From the NCBI GenBank assembly GCA_943787675.1, contig CALSNK010000001.1, positions 1-64,000 of the forward strand: a DNA stretch of 64,000 nt. The letters are read 5' to 3'. Shown piece by piece: positions 17,090-27,736 of this stretch (the stretch's first letter is position 1; each line of letters opens with the position of its first letter). The translations under genes were made by a program, and so were the position numbers. Origin of the DNA: an uncultured Pseudomonadales bacterium. GTDB lineage: Bacteria > Pseudomonadota > Gammaproteobacteria > Pseudomonadales > Porticoccaceae. The notes beneath the pieces are model-generated. The model had not been told where the DNA came from and searched no databases. It was given only the letters and a program-made list of their open reading frames with translations.

Positions 17090-19480
17090 ATGAATACTAA
17101 GGGAAAAGGTAAGCAGGCATGGTTTCGGAACCTAATCGTTATTTTGGGTTTGGCTTGCATGGTAATGGCTGGTTACAGCGGTCTGGAAGTCAGCAATAAA
17201 GTTAGGGACGATCAGAACAATATCCAAGGCATAGCAAATCTGCGCGTCAAGGCGCTGCGTATTAGCCAGCTAGCCAGAGATGCGACCGCAGGGGGTGAAG
17301 AATCTTTTGATGGTTTGAATGCCCTGAATAACCAGATGAAGGGTGTCTGGCAGAACCTCAAGAACAGCTTGGTTCGACAGGACGAGGTCTCCAGAGCTCA
17401 GATTCAGTCTGTTTCAAACAGCTGGGATCAGGTTAGAGAAAACCTGCAGTCATTGGGCGATAACCGAGAGACGGTTCTTTTTGTCTCCATGGTTGCTAGT
17501 GAGCTTAATGCAAAGTTACCGTTACTTCAGGATAATTCAGAACAGGTAGTAGATGCCCTGATTGCGCGTTCAGCCCCCTCAGGTCAAATAACTATTGCTC
17601 AGGAACAGCTGTGGCTGATTGAACGAATTGGTCGAAATATCGACAAAATGATTGCCGGCAGTGAAGATGCCAATGTTGCTGCAGATCAGTTTAAGAGTGA
17701 CTCCAATGTTTTCCGCGACACCTTGGATGCTATGGAAAATGGCAACTTTATTCTCGGTATCTCTAAGGTGACTGACAAAGCCGCCATTGCCAGTATCAAC
17801 GAAATCAAACAGTCTTTTGATGTGGTCTCTAGTGAGATAGAGCGGATCTATGAATCTGCCGACGAGCTCTCTGTGGCACAAAACTCCGCCAATGCTCTCG
17901 TCGGATATGTGCCCGCGCTATTAACCAGTCTTGATCAGCTCGACAATATTGTCAGCACGTTAAACGCGTCAGGAAAACGTCCCTTCAATAACCAAACCAC
18001 CCTAATGGCTGTTGCTGGATTTTTGGGCTCACTGGTCTTATTGGGTTTAATTATCTACACCTCAACCCGACGTAATCTGATTGAAGCTGAAAAAGTCAAA
18101 GATAAAAATCAGCAGGCAATCTTGCAGCTGCTAGATGACATCTCTGATTTAGCTGATGGTGATTTGACCGTTGAAGCCACGGTGACAGAAGACTTTACCG
18201 GTACCATTGCCGACTCCATTAACTTCGCTATCGCTGAACTTCGCAGCCTCGTGCAGAACGTCGCCAGTAGCTCCGAGAAAGTGGCGAGTTCAACCGCTGC
18301 CACTCGGTCGGTGTCATTACAGCTGGCAGACAGTGCTGAACACCAGGCGCAAGAGATAGCCGGTGTGTCAGCAGCTATTAATGAAATGGCCATTACCATT
18401 GATCAGGTTTCGTCCAACTCTGCGGAATCTTCAGCGGTAGCAGAGCGCTCTGTATCCATCGCCAAAAATGGTGCCCAGGTTGTACGTAACACCATTGAAG
18501 GTATGGACACCATTCGAGAACAGATCCAAGACACCTCAAAGCGGATTAAACGCCTAGGTGAAAGCTCTCAGGAAATTGGCGATATCGTATCCCTGATTAA
18601 CGAGATTGCCGACCAAACCAATATATTGGCACTTAACGCCGCCATTCAGGCAGCGATGGCTGGTGAAGCCGGCCGAGGTTTCGCCGTCGTTGCCGATGAG
18701 GTCCAGCGACTTGCAGAACGGTCCGCCACAGCGACCAAGCAGATTGCCGGTCTTGTAAAGACCATTCAAACGGATACCCACGAAGCGGTTGCCTCAATGG
18801 AGCAAACCACGGCAGAAGTTGTAAAGGGTGCAGAGCTAGCCAACAGCGCCGGTACGGCACTGGAAGAAATCGAAACGGTATCCACCAACCTTGCAGAATT
18901 GATTCAGGATATTTCCGAAGCGGCCAAGCATCAGGCTACCACCTCCTCGCATATTTCCAACACCATGAATATTATTCAGGAAATTACGTCTCAGACATTG
19001 TCTGGGACTAACGATACCGCTACCTCCATTGGCGACCTGGCCGAGATGGCAATCGAAATGCGTGAGTCAGTGAGTGGCTTCATTCTCCCAGATACTAATC
19101 AACCGATCATTCCTGAAGAGCCGGACAGCTATCAGGAAAACGATGACGACACTGATGGGGAAAGCTATGACCAGAGCAGCTATGACCAGAGCAGTAATGG
19201 GCATGAGAGCCAAAATGACACCAGTGGAATAGACGCCAGCCCAGAGCAAATCGCGGAATTCAGCCTAGTGGACGACGAGGATCATGAGATCGAAGACGGC
19301 CATGACTTTAACCACGAAGCCACCGAATTCAAGGTTAATGACGCTGTGAATGCCGACCTGAACTCAGAAAAAAAACCTCTTGGCGAAAGTGAGTTCGATA
19401 ATAAGGAAGAAGACCCCTTTCACCTTGAACAATTTGAAGCAGAAATTGAGGCGTTGTTATCTGACAACGACAAGAAATAA
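17090..19480 (+). CDS. pilJ: PilJ methyl-accepting chemoreceptor with an acidic C-terminal extension
   Basis: The start is the ATG at 17090 behind GGAGG; a TTG at 17078 would cover that ribosome binding site. The protein is 796 residues. It has an inner-membrane helix near residues 14-32, a PilJ-type periplasmic helical region, a second helix near 300-322, a HAMP-like stretch ([11 protein letters not shown]) and the signalling hairpin tip [21 protein letters not shown] with [20 protein letters not shown]. aeruginosa PilJ ends soon after the signalling domain at about 680 residues. Here roughly 115 extra residues follow FILPD. They are very rich in Asp, Glu, Asn and Ser, with a repeated SYDQS. 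The tail could be a flexible tether for PilK or ChpB, but no CheR-binding pentapeptide is evident at its end. Confidence 0.93.
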   Translation: MNTKGKGKQAWFRNLIVILGLACMVMAGYSGLEVSNKVRDDQNNIQGIANLRVKALRISQLARDATAGGEESFDGLNALNNQMKGVWQNLKNSLVRQDEVSRAQIQSVSNSWDQVRENLQSLGDNRETVLFVSMVASELNAKLPLLQDNSEQVVDALIARSAPSGQITIAQEQLWLIERIGRNIDKMIAGSEDANVAADQFKSDSNVFRDTLDAMENGNFILGISKVTDKAAIASINEIKQSFDVVSSEIERIYESADELSVAQNSANALVGYVPALLTSLDQLDNIVSTLNASGKRPFNNQTTLMAVAGFLGSLVLLGLIIYTSTRRNLIEAEKVKDKNQQAILQLLDDISDLADGDLTVEATVTEDFTGTIADSINFAIAELRSLVQNVASSSEKVASSTAATRSVSLQLADSAEHQAQEIAGVSAAINEMAITIDQVSSNSAESSAVAERSVSIAKNGAQVVRNTIEGMDTIREQIQDTSKRIKRLGESSQEIGDIVSLINEIADQTNILALNAAIQAAMAGEAGRGFAVVADEVQRLAERSATATKQIAGLVKTIQTDTHEAVASMEQTTAEVVKGAELANSAGTALEEIETVSTNLAELIQDISEAAKHQATTSSHISNTMNIIQEITSQTLSGTNDTATSIGDLAEMAIEMRESVSGFILPDTNQPIIPEEPDSYQENDDDTDGESYDQSSYDQSSNGHESQNDTSGIDASPEQIAEFSLVDDEDHEIEDGHDFNHEATEFKVNDAVNADLNSEKKPLGESEFDNKEEDPFHLEQFEAEIEALLSDNDKK

Positions 19481-19515
19481 TAGCCTTTCGCAAAAAGATA
19501 TTAGGGACATAAAAA

Positions 19516-20400
19516 GTGGTCACTGTGCCAAGGAATGCCGCTATTTCAGAGACTGAAAAAGATTCGGTGGGTCTCTGGAAAGAGGCCATCGAGCTGAGAA
19601 CTGGGGTAAAGATAACGCCAGACCGTGAAAAAGCGCTTTCCACGTTGCTCCACCGTCGTATGAAAGAGCTCGAATGTGCTGATATTAATCAGTACTTTGA
19701 AAACTCCCTTGACGACGCTAAGGGCGCTCAGGAATGGAGCGGAATCATTGATAGCCTGCTGATTAAAGAAACCAGCTTTTTCCGGCATCAACCCTCAATG
19801 GATTTTGTCACTGATTGGGTAGCTGAAAAGGTCAGTGAGGGTGAGTTGACCGAGCCGCTCTGGGTCTGGAGTCTAGGTTGCTCTACTGGTGAGGAGGCCT
19901 ATTCACTCGCCATACTAATAGAGAAGGCGATGAACGCTGCAGGCGTGGTGCCGCGTTACGGCATTATCGGAACCGATATCAGCCGCGACTGTATTGCTCA
20001 GGCCCGTCGCGGGGTCTATCGACAGAGCAAAATGACTCATGTAAATGAGTCCCTTCAGGAGACCTATTTCGATCAGGTGGGTAAGGGCTTGTGGCGGGTT
20101 AAAGACAGTGTGCGCCGTCGCGTCTGCTTTGTTAATAGCAACGTGCTAACAGACCAGTCACCTATGGTCAGGCGTAAAATGCACCTAATTTATTGTCAGA
20201 ATATGTTGATCTATTTTCGTCGCTGGAAGCGGCGCGAAATTGTTAATCAACTTATAGAACATCTTGAAACTGATGGTCGTCTAATCTTGGGATTGGGCGA
20301 ACTTGGAAATTGGATTCCGCCAGGACTTTCTCGAGTTGCACCGCGAACGGTGCAAGCTTACGTCAAGAGTAGGTATGGGCAACAAGGAGATGCTGGATGA
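19516..20400 (+). CDS. pilK: PilK CheR-type chemoreceptor methyltransferase
   Basis: This 294-residue SAM-dependent methyltransferase of CheR type is predicted to methylate glutamates of PilJ. The N-terminal helical domain is followed by IKETSFFRHQPSMDF (CheR signature), the SAM loop VWSLGCSTGEEAYSLA near residue 116, IIGTDISRDCI, and LIYCQNMLIYF toward the end. The start is a GTG at 19516 preceded by TAGGGA at a normal distance; no ATG is near. Its TGA stop overlaps the chpA ATG by four bases, indicating translational coupling. Confidence 0.92.
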   Translation: MVTVPRNAAISETEKDSVGLWKEAIELRTGVKITPDREKALSTLLHRRMKELECADINQYFENSLDDAKGAQEWSGIIDSLLIKETSFFRHQPSMDFVTDWVAEKVSEGELTEPLWVWSLGCSTGEEAYSLAILIEKAMNAAGVVPRYGIIGTDISRDCIAQARRGVYRQSKMTHVNESLQETYFDQVGKGLWRVKDSVRRRVCFVNSNVLTDQSPMVRRKMHLIYCQNMLIYFRRWKRREIVNQLIEHLETDGRLILGLGELGNWIPPGLSRVAPRTVQAYVKSRYGQQGDAG

Positions 20401-23400
20401 GTGACATTCAGATGCAAGATTCTCAGAATAGCCAGACTCAGGCTTTTAAGGGACTTGAATGGTTAATCGATGAAATTGAAAGAAGTCTAACCTCAGCGTT
20501 TAGTGAGTTAGAAGCTTTTACTCAGGATACTGATGACGAAACAAAAATTAGATTTTGTCTCAGTCACCTACATCAAATAAGTGGGCCATTCAAAATTTTG
20601 GAATGCCAGGGTTCGATGCTGCTTGCAGAAGAAATGGAAGCCCTCACTCAGTCGATTATTGATAGAAAAGTATCCAATATCCATGAGGCCTGCGAGATTC
20701 TTGTTCAGGCTATTATCCGCCTGCCTATTTATCTTCGCCAGGTGCTTGCCACGCGCGAAGACCGCCCAGAAGCACTGATTCTATTATTGAATGATCTGCG
20801 TGCTGCTCAGGGAAGAAGCTTACTTTCTGAGGGTATATTATTTACCCCAGATCTAAGTACCATAGAAAATAAAAAAGATCGTCAATTACGTGTTAATACA
20901 AACCCCCAAAGCACTAATAGATCTAATTAAGCGCCTGCGCCAAATCTATCAAATATCACTGATTAAAATAATTAAAGAAGACGATCTTCCTAAGCATTAT
21001 TTAAATCTCAAAAAAGTTTTTCAACGCATGCAAGAAGTCTGTGTGGATACTTGGCGAGAAGAACTATGGTCTATTTCTCAAGAAATTCTAGATCTCGTTT
21101 CTGACCGCCAAATAGATTTTACCATGGCTCTGAAGAAACTCTTTCGAGTACTGGATACCCAGATAAAAGTTGTAATATCAGAAGTTGAAACCGACAAAGC
21201 ATCGGAGATAGATACGGGCCTGATTAAAAATCTTCTCTACTATCTTATGACCGTTAAGCCGGGCAATAAGAAGCAGCAGGAGCAATGGGAAAAATACGCG
21301 CTAGCCAATGCCTTGCCTGCAGGTGTTGTAGATCCTGAATCGAATCGTTTAACCCCTCGCTATGACCCCCTTGTCGTGCGCTCACTTGTCAGTGCTATTC
21401 AGGGCGAGCTGGCCAATGTGCGATCGGCTCTAGAACGCTTTTCAATAGAGGGCGGCATGTCCTCAGAGGATGTGTGTAAAACATTACCTATTCTTACCAA
21501 CATGGCAGATTCTCTGGCGCTAGTGGGACAGGGAAAACTCCGTGATGCGATAAAAGATATTAGACAAAATCTTGATGATACCTTTAGTGGCAGCCTTGGC
21601 GTTGATGACGAGCAGGTTATAGCAGCGGTGCAGAAGCTGACAGAGGTTGAAGTGACGCTCAATGCTTGGGCAGCAAGCCCAGCAAAGTTTTCTGGCGTCA
21701 TTGATGTAGATTGCGCTGAAAATAATTATGAGTTTGATAATGCCAGTGCGATTTTATTATCAGAAGCACGCACTGGTATTGAAAGAATTAAGGAAGCCGT
21801 TGTTGAATTTATCAATTCACAGTGGGACCTAGACTTGTTACGTCCTGTGCCAAAAATGTTTAAAGAGCTGTCCGGCGCACTTAACATGATTCAGTTAGAC
21901 CGTGCTGCTGCCGTGATTCAAGGCTGTGAAATCTACGTACAAAAAGCCTTAATTAGTGAGCAACCACAGATTGAATGGCACGCATTGGACACCTTTGCTG
22001 ATGCCATCACCATTGTTGAATATTATCTGGAACAGACAGGCTCTATTGAAGATTTAGACCAAGACAGTATTCTAAAAGCCGCCGAGGAAAGTATCGAATC
22101 TCTGCTTGAGGGATTCATTGCCGATGAGGCAAAAGAAGATCTCTCGCTGCTGGGTAGTCTTGAGCCCATTAGCAGTCTTGAACCCATCAACAGTCTTGAA
22201 CCTATCAACAGTCTTGAACCCAATAAGAGTCTTGATCCATTTAATGGGCCTTCAGCTGCCAGTCCAGAACTCGTCAATAGTCCAGAGTCGATTGCCAGCG
22301 CCGAGCCTCAGCCAGATATGGTGCCAGGTAATGTACCTGAGCAGATTCCAGCAGAGCCTGTAGCGAAGACAGCAGAAGACGAAGAGTTCGATGCGGAAAT
22401 AGTTGAAATATTTGTAGAAGAAGCCGCAGAGGTTTTAGCGGCGCTACGTTCAAAATTCCCACAATGGCAAAAGCACCCAGACTCCACGGAAGCCTTAACG
22501 GTTATTCGCCGCTGTTTTCATACCTTAAAAGGTAGTGGTCGGATGGTCGGAGCCACAGATATCGGAGATCTTGGCTGGTCAGTTGAGAGCATGCTTAACC
22601 GCATTCTTGATGGTCGAATTTCCGGTGGTAGTAGTGCCCAAGGTGTTGTCGAGCTTAGCATTGAACGGATGCCTATCTTAGTCGAGGCCTTTGCGGCTAA
22701 ACAGCCTCAGCCAAACCCGCAAGTCAGTCAGAAAATCATTGAGGCTGCAGAACAGCTTGCCAAGGGCGAGCCCATTAGCGAACTGCCTAATACAGATTTA
22801 CCGGAACTGGTGGAGGACGCACTCTTAGATGATAGCGAAGATCAGCCGCTGACTGAACCGAACGAGACAGCGTCAGATAAATCTTTGCCTGAACAGGTAG
22901 AGCCTGTTGACGTTAGCGACTTGGGTGAGGAGCTTGACTCACAGCCTGTCACAGAGCCCGAAGCCGCACTGATAGAAGCGCTTTCTGAGGAAGAATCTGA
23001 GGAAGAAATTCTGTTAGATATTTTTGTCAACGAAGCCAAAGGCCACCTCAGGACCGTTGATCATTATCTGATTCAGACCCGTGCCTTAGCGCCGATGCAT
23101 CAGCCGCCAACCTCCGATCTACAGAGAGCACTACATACCTTGAAGGGCACGGAAGAGATGGCCGGTTTTAAGGCTCTCGGCCAGCTAGTCTCGCCCCTTG
23201 ATGAATTTGTAAAAGAGCTACACAACCATCAGATCAGTGTCGATGAAGACATCATGTACCTGATCAACGATGGCGTCACCTTTGTTCGTAGCCTGCTTGA
23301 GAAAATGGTTACTGAGGATGATAGTGACAACCAAGATACTGAAGTTGAAGGTCTAGGGTTATTTTTTGCCCGGCTAGCAGAGTTGCGAGAAAAGTTTGTT

Positions 23401-26400
23401 GGAGCCATATTGCGTGCCGAAGAGGGTCGCGCCAATGGACCTAGTTTCGTGGCGGTTAAAAAACTTATGGCCTATGGCTTAAGAGCTATTCAGGATTATG
23501 AGGAACTGCTGCAGAAGGTGCGCAGTGATGCAGGTTCAGCGGAGGCTGTTTACCAGCAGTTTATCGACGAGCTTGAAGAAATACAGATTACGGCCGTCGA
23601 CCTACCAGCCATTACAGAACTCGCTGGGCTGATGGCTAAGGTTTACCGACGATTGGAGATTGAGAGTAACAAGGCCAGTAAGGATGCACTTGAGCTTCTT
23701 GAATACAGTCATGAAATCTTACTTAACTTGTTCGATATGTTTGCCGCCGATCAGGATTTATCACCTCTCGCCGAAGCTCATATCCAACAGCTAAAAAACC
23801 TGATTAACCAACTTCCTGAACAACCTATTGAAGAGGCTTCGTTACCTGATGAAGAGCCTTCGGTTTTCCAAGAGCCCTTAGCAGGAGAGGAGGCGTTAGT
23901 AGAAGAAGAGCCTTCAGCACAAGAAGAGCCCTTAGATAAAGAAGAGCCTTTGTTGGAAGTAGAGTCCTCGCTAGAAGAACCCTCTGCGAGTAAAGAACCC
24001 GCCACCAACAAAGCGCAACCAGCAGCGATAAAATCCTGGATGGAAGATGATCTCGACCAGGAGATCGTGGGCATCTTTGTTGAAGAGGCTGAAGATATTA
24101 TCAGTAACCTCGAAGAGACATTACATGCATGGCAGAACAGCCCCAAGCAGGCAGAGTTTGGTGATCAACTCAAGCGTGACCTGCACACCTTAAAAGGGGG
24201 CGCGCGGATGGCAGGATTTAATGCCTTAGGACAGTACACCCATGATTTTGAGTCCACCATCGATGGCACCAATGAATATAACGACGCCTTTTTTAATCGC
24301 CTTGCCACGAGTCAGGAATGGCTCAGTCGAAGCTATGACATTGCCCGCAGAATCGCTGCCGGTGATACCGCAGCCGATGTGCAACAGCAGATTGTTGACC
24401 TAGAAACATTTATTCAGCAGCCGCAACCCATGGTCGATATCGAGGGGCTGGCGGTTGAAGAGCTCGATAAAGAGCAGGATAAAGAACAGGATAAATCGCT
24501 ACAGGGAGAGCTAGAGCCCGAATCATCAGACCTTAAAACCAGCAATAGAGAGTCATCAGCTCAGCCGCCGGTATTGATTGAGAAAAGGGATTTTTCCGCA
24601 GATTTAGAAAGCTTATCTCGTCATGCGCCACCTTCCGACAGACCCTTCGGTACCCAGGGAGAAATCAAAGAAGTTGTTCGAATTGGCGCTGAAACCCTAG
24701 ACACCTTAGTTAATCTATCGGGGGAAAATATTATTTTCCGCGGTCGAGTGGAAGAGCAGGTGAGTGACTTCAATCACTCCCTTGACGAAATGGACGCCAC
24801 TATTTTGCGACTTCAAGAGCAGGTGCGTCGTTTGGGAACAGAGACCGAAGCGCAAATTGATTATCGTCGTGAGCAGATAGAGGCCTCCGGTGAGTCAGCC
24901 AATTTTGATCCCCTAGAGATGGACCGCTATTCCCACTTGCAGCAACTTTCGGGCTCCCTCGTAGAGTCTGCCTCCGATCTATATGACCTCAAAGAAACCC
25001 TAGTAGACAAGTTAGTGGGCACCGAATCTCTGTTAGTACATCAGTCCCGTATAAACACAGATTTGCAAGAAGGTCTGATGCAAACAAGGATGGTGCCGTT
25101 CTCGCGAATCGTACCGCGACTGCGCCGTATTGTTCGTCAGGTAAGTCAGGAATTGGGCAAAGAAGTTCAGTTAAAAATGGAGAACATCCATGGTGAAATG
25201 GACCGCACAGTACTCGACCGTATTGTAGCGCCACTTGAACATCTTATTCGCAACGCAGTGGACCACGGTATCGAAACTAAGGCCCAACGTAAGAAAGCCC
25301 ATAAGTCAGCGACTGGCACTATTGCGGTGACAACCTATCGCCAAGGTGGTGACATAGTGATCCATCTTGCCGACGACGGTGCAGGTTTGGATATGTCACG
25401 CATCCGCGATCTTGCTATCGAAAAAGAATTGATGCAAAAGGATGCCCCGCTATCAGATCACGAGGTTGCCAAGTATATTTTTCATCCTGGGTTTTCAACC
25501 TCTGATGCAGTATCTGAAATCTCAGGCCGTGGTGTAGGCCTAGATGTGGTGAGCAGTGAGGTTCGCCAACTGGGTGGATCCGTAGACATTGAGTCATCCC
25601 CCGGTCGCGGCACCCAGTTCACAGTGACATTACCGTTCACCTTGTCGGTAAACCGCGCCCTGATGATCAATGTTACTGGTGACCATTATGCGCTGTCTCT
25701 CAATTCTATCGATGGCGTACATTTTATCTCGCCAGAAAAGTTGGCAGCCGTGGTTGCCGGAGGCGGCATCATTAATTATGCCGGCAGGGATTATGCTCTG
25801 CAGCACCTGGGGGCGCTATTAAGCGCGGAAACAAATATAGATATTGTTACTCCAATGGCGTCACTGACAGAGGCTGTGCCGATCGTACTGTTTCATTCTG
25901 ACAATCGATACTTCGCCGCTCAGGTCGATGAAATTGTTGGCACTCAGGAAATCGTCGTAAAAAATCTTGGTGCGCAATTCTCAACAGTGCCGGGTTTGGG
26001 TGGAGCCACTATTCTCAGTGATGGCCGTGTCGTGGTTATTATTGATCTCAATGAACTTGCCCGAGTAGCCATTAGTGAAGGATCACTGATATCCCAGGAT
26101 GCTGAGACAGCTGCAGAAAAGGCACTGACACAGGAGACTGCCAAGGTAGACCGCGCCGCAGATGAAGCTACCTATGTGCTGGTTGTAGACGATTCTGTCA
26201 CGGTGCGAAAAGTCACCAGCCGAATTCTTAAGCGGCAGGGCTACAGAGTTGCCACGGCAAAAGATGGCATTGAAGCCCTAAAGGCCATGCAGGACGAAAT
26301 TCCAGCCGTTCTGTTGTTAGATATCGAAATGCCGCGTATGGATGGTTTTGAAGTAGCCACCAGAATGCGTGCCAGTGAGACCTTAAAAAATATACCGGTC

Positions 26401-26541
26401 CTGATGATCACCTCAAGAACAGGAGACAAACATCGACAGCGCGCCATGGAGCTTGGCGTTGATCGTTACATGGGTAAACCCTATCAGGAAGATGAGTTGC
26501 TGGGCACCATTGACGAGCTGTTAGCCAGCAGGAGTGTTTAA
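20397..26541 (+). pseudogene. chpA: ChpA/PilL hybrid histidine kinase of the Pil-Chp system, with a +1 frameshift near its N-terminus
   Basis: ChpA is the central kinase that phosphorylates PilG and PilH. Two overlapping frames, 20397-20930 (177 residues) and 20890-26541, together match a ChpA layout. The first resembles the ChpA N-terminus (RFCLSHLHQISG, LLAEEMEAL, LLNDLRAAQGRSLLSE). Removing one C from the C5 run at 20903-20907 joins them as QLRVNTNPKALIDLIKRLRQ and gives 2047 residues. In that numbering, three phosphotransfer histidines sit in HTLKG motifs at about 708, 913 and 1263. The CheA-like N box LIRNAVDHGIE is near 1615 and G boxes DDGAGLD and SGRGVGLDVV follow. A CheW-like domain and a C-terminal receiver with D1975 (LLLDIEMPRMDGF) complete it. 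P. aeruginosa ChpA has about 2470 residues and more phosphotransfer domains. As written the kinase could only start at the internal GTG at 20890. Confidence 0.88.
22156..22245 (+). repeat. 18-bp in-frame tandem repeat (SLEPIN units) in chpA
   Basis: Five consecutive 18-base units, consensus AGTCTTGAACCCATCAAC, start at 22156, 22174, 22192, 22210 and 22228. They encode SLEPIS, SLEPIN, SLEPIN, SLEPNK, SLDPFN in the kinase frame. The array lies in a low-complexity linker between the degenerate N-terminal region and the first HTLKG phosphotransfer domain. Units two and three are nearly identical, which suggests slippage-mediated linker length variation. Confidence 0.9.
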
Positions 26542-26547
26542 ACAACC

Positions 26548-27138
26548 ATGGGCCAAGGGAAAATGGTTTGGCTGCTGGGAGCCTCTACAGGGGGCCTGCA
26601 GGCGGTAAAAGAATTTCTTTCCAAGGTGCCAGTCAGCAGGGACATTGCATTTGTTTATGTGCAACATATTGCAGAACAGCAAATAGATACATTGTTGCGC
26701 ATGATCGAAAAACAGACAGGATGGCCGACCCATCAGGCTGTAACAGGACAGTTTATTAAACCGGGGACCGTGACTGTGATTTCCCCAGAGTTTGAAACAA
26801 GGTTGAGTAAGCAGGGTTGGATGCTGTGCTTTAACTCGAGATGGCAGGGCCATTATGCACCCTCTATTGATCAGGTGGCAGCGCGATTGGCTCTTGTATA
26901 CAAGCGTGATTGCGGTGCAATTATTTTCACCGGTATGGGAGACGATGGCGCAAAAGGTTGTCAAACAATTAAGGACCGCGGTGGCAAAGTCTGGGTGCAA
27001 GACCCCACTGACTGCACCGCGCCTACAATGCCCGAAGCAGTAATACAGCGTAAGAGTGCTGATTTCGTGGGTACTGCAGGCCAGCTAGCACAGAAAATGT
27101 GCATGGAAATGGAACAAATGGAGGCATGTAGCCAATGA
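26548..27138 (+). CDS. chpB: ChpB CheB-type methylesterase (effector domain only)
   Basis: This 196-residue protein corresponds to the catalytic domain of CheB without a receiver domain. The catalytic triad is visible: Ser in LLGASTGGLQAV (about residue 13), His in YVQHIAEQQ, and Asp in FTGMGDDGAKG near residue 135. It is predicted to demethylate PilJ, opposing PilK. It starts 7 bases after the chpA stop and overlaps chpC by four bases (ATGA). Confidence 0.92.
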   Translation: MGQGKMVWLLGASTGGLQAVKEFLSKVPVSRDIAFVYVQHIAEQQIDTLLRMIEKQTGWPTHQAVTGQFIKPGTVTVISPEFETRLSKQGWMLCFNSRWQGHYAPSIDQVAARLALVYKRDCGAIIFTGMGDDGAKGCQTIKDRGGKVWVQDPTDCTAPTMPEAVIQRKSADFVGTAGQLAQKMCMEMEQMEACSQ

Positions 27139-27626
27139 GTTTATTCTTTCTTGATCAACAAGAGTCGATTGAAACAATCGATTGCCTGGCGGTAAATATT
27201 GGCCAGTCGCAATTGCTTGTTCCAATGCCCGCCGTCGCCGAAATTATTCTTAATCAGGCCCCAGAACAGGGAGATCAGCTGCCACCCTGGGTTGCTGGAT
27301 GGATTCCATGGCGACATCTCAATATCCCACTAATTGACTTCGGTGCATTACAGAGCGGTGGCGCAGCCTCTGACTTTGGGGCCAGCACCAGAATATTAGT
27401 GCTCAATAGCTTTGGTGAGGGCCACAGCCATCATTACTACGCCATCATGACCAGAGGATTCCCCCACACATTGCGTGTCGAGGCAGACTGTGAAATGACA
27501 ACTCAGAGCGCTACTGAGAATGGCAACTGTATTAAAATTGATTTGCAGGTAGACAGCGAGAAGCTACTGTTGCCAGACTTCAGTCAAATCGAGACCTATC
27601 TAAAAGAGATCCCGCTCTACTACTGA
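27135..27626 (+). CDS. chpC: ChpC CheW-like protein
   Basis: This 163-residue CheW-domain protein has an N-terminal CLAVNIGQSQLLVPMPAVAEII, then PPWVAGWIPWRHLNIPLIDFG, which is the CheW receptor-contact region. Pseudomonas ChpC is an alternative CheW adaptor thought to connect other receptors to ChpA. Its ATG overlaps the chpB stop by four bases and it is the last gene of the Pil-Chp operon. The 110 bases downstream can form a weak hairpin (GACTGCC with GGTAGTC) but show no T-run. Confidence 0.88.
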   Translation: MSLFFLDQQESIETIDCLAVNIGQSQLLVPMPAVAEIILNQAPEQGDQLPPWVAGWIPWRHLNIPLIDFGALQSGGAASDFGASTRILVLNSFGEGHSHHYYAIMTRGFPHTLRVEADCEMTTQSATENGNCIKIDLQVDSEKLLLPDFSQIETYLKEIPLYY

Positions 27627-27736
27627 CATCTCAGGCTAGAACCTATGACTGCCTGTCCGCAGATTTAAGTGTTGAACAGTCTGTGGCAGGTGGTAGTCTT
27701 ACCCCATAAATTTAATAAGAAATAAAAGGGGTAGGT

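Noticed and set aside
20397-20930. Separate small gene between pilK and chpA
   Set aside because: Its sequence matches the ChpA N-terminus and joins the main frame after removal of one C; a separate gene is less likely than a frameshift.
22150-22250. CRISPR-like repeat array
   Set aside because: The repeats are 18 bp, contiguous without spacers, and in frame within chpA.
27627-27736. Terminator after chpC
   Set aside because: A weak hairpin with G-U pairing can form but no T-run follows; support is too thin to list.
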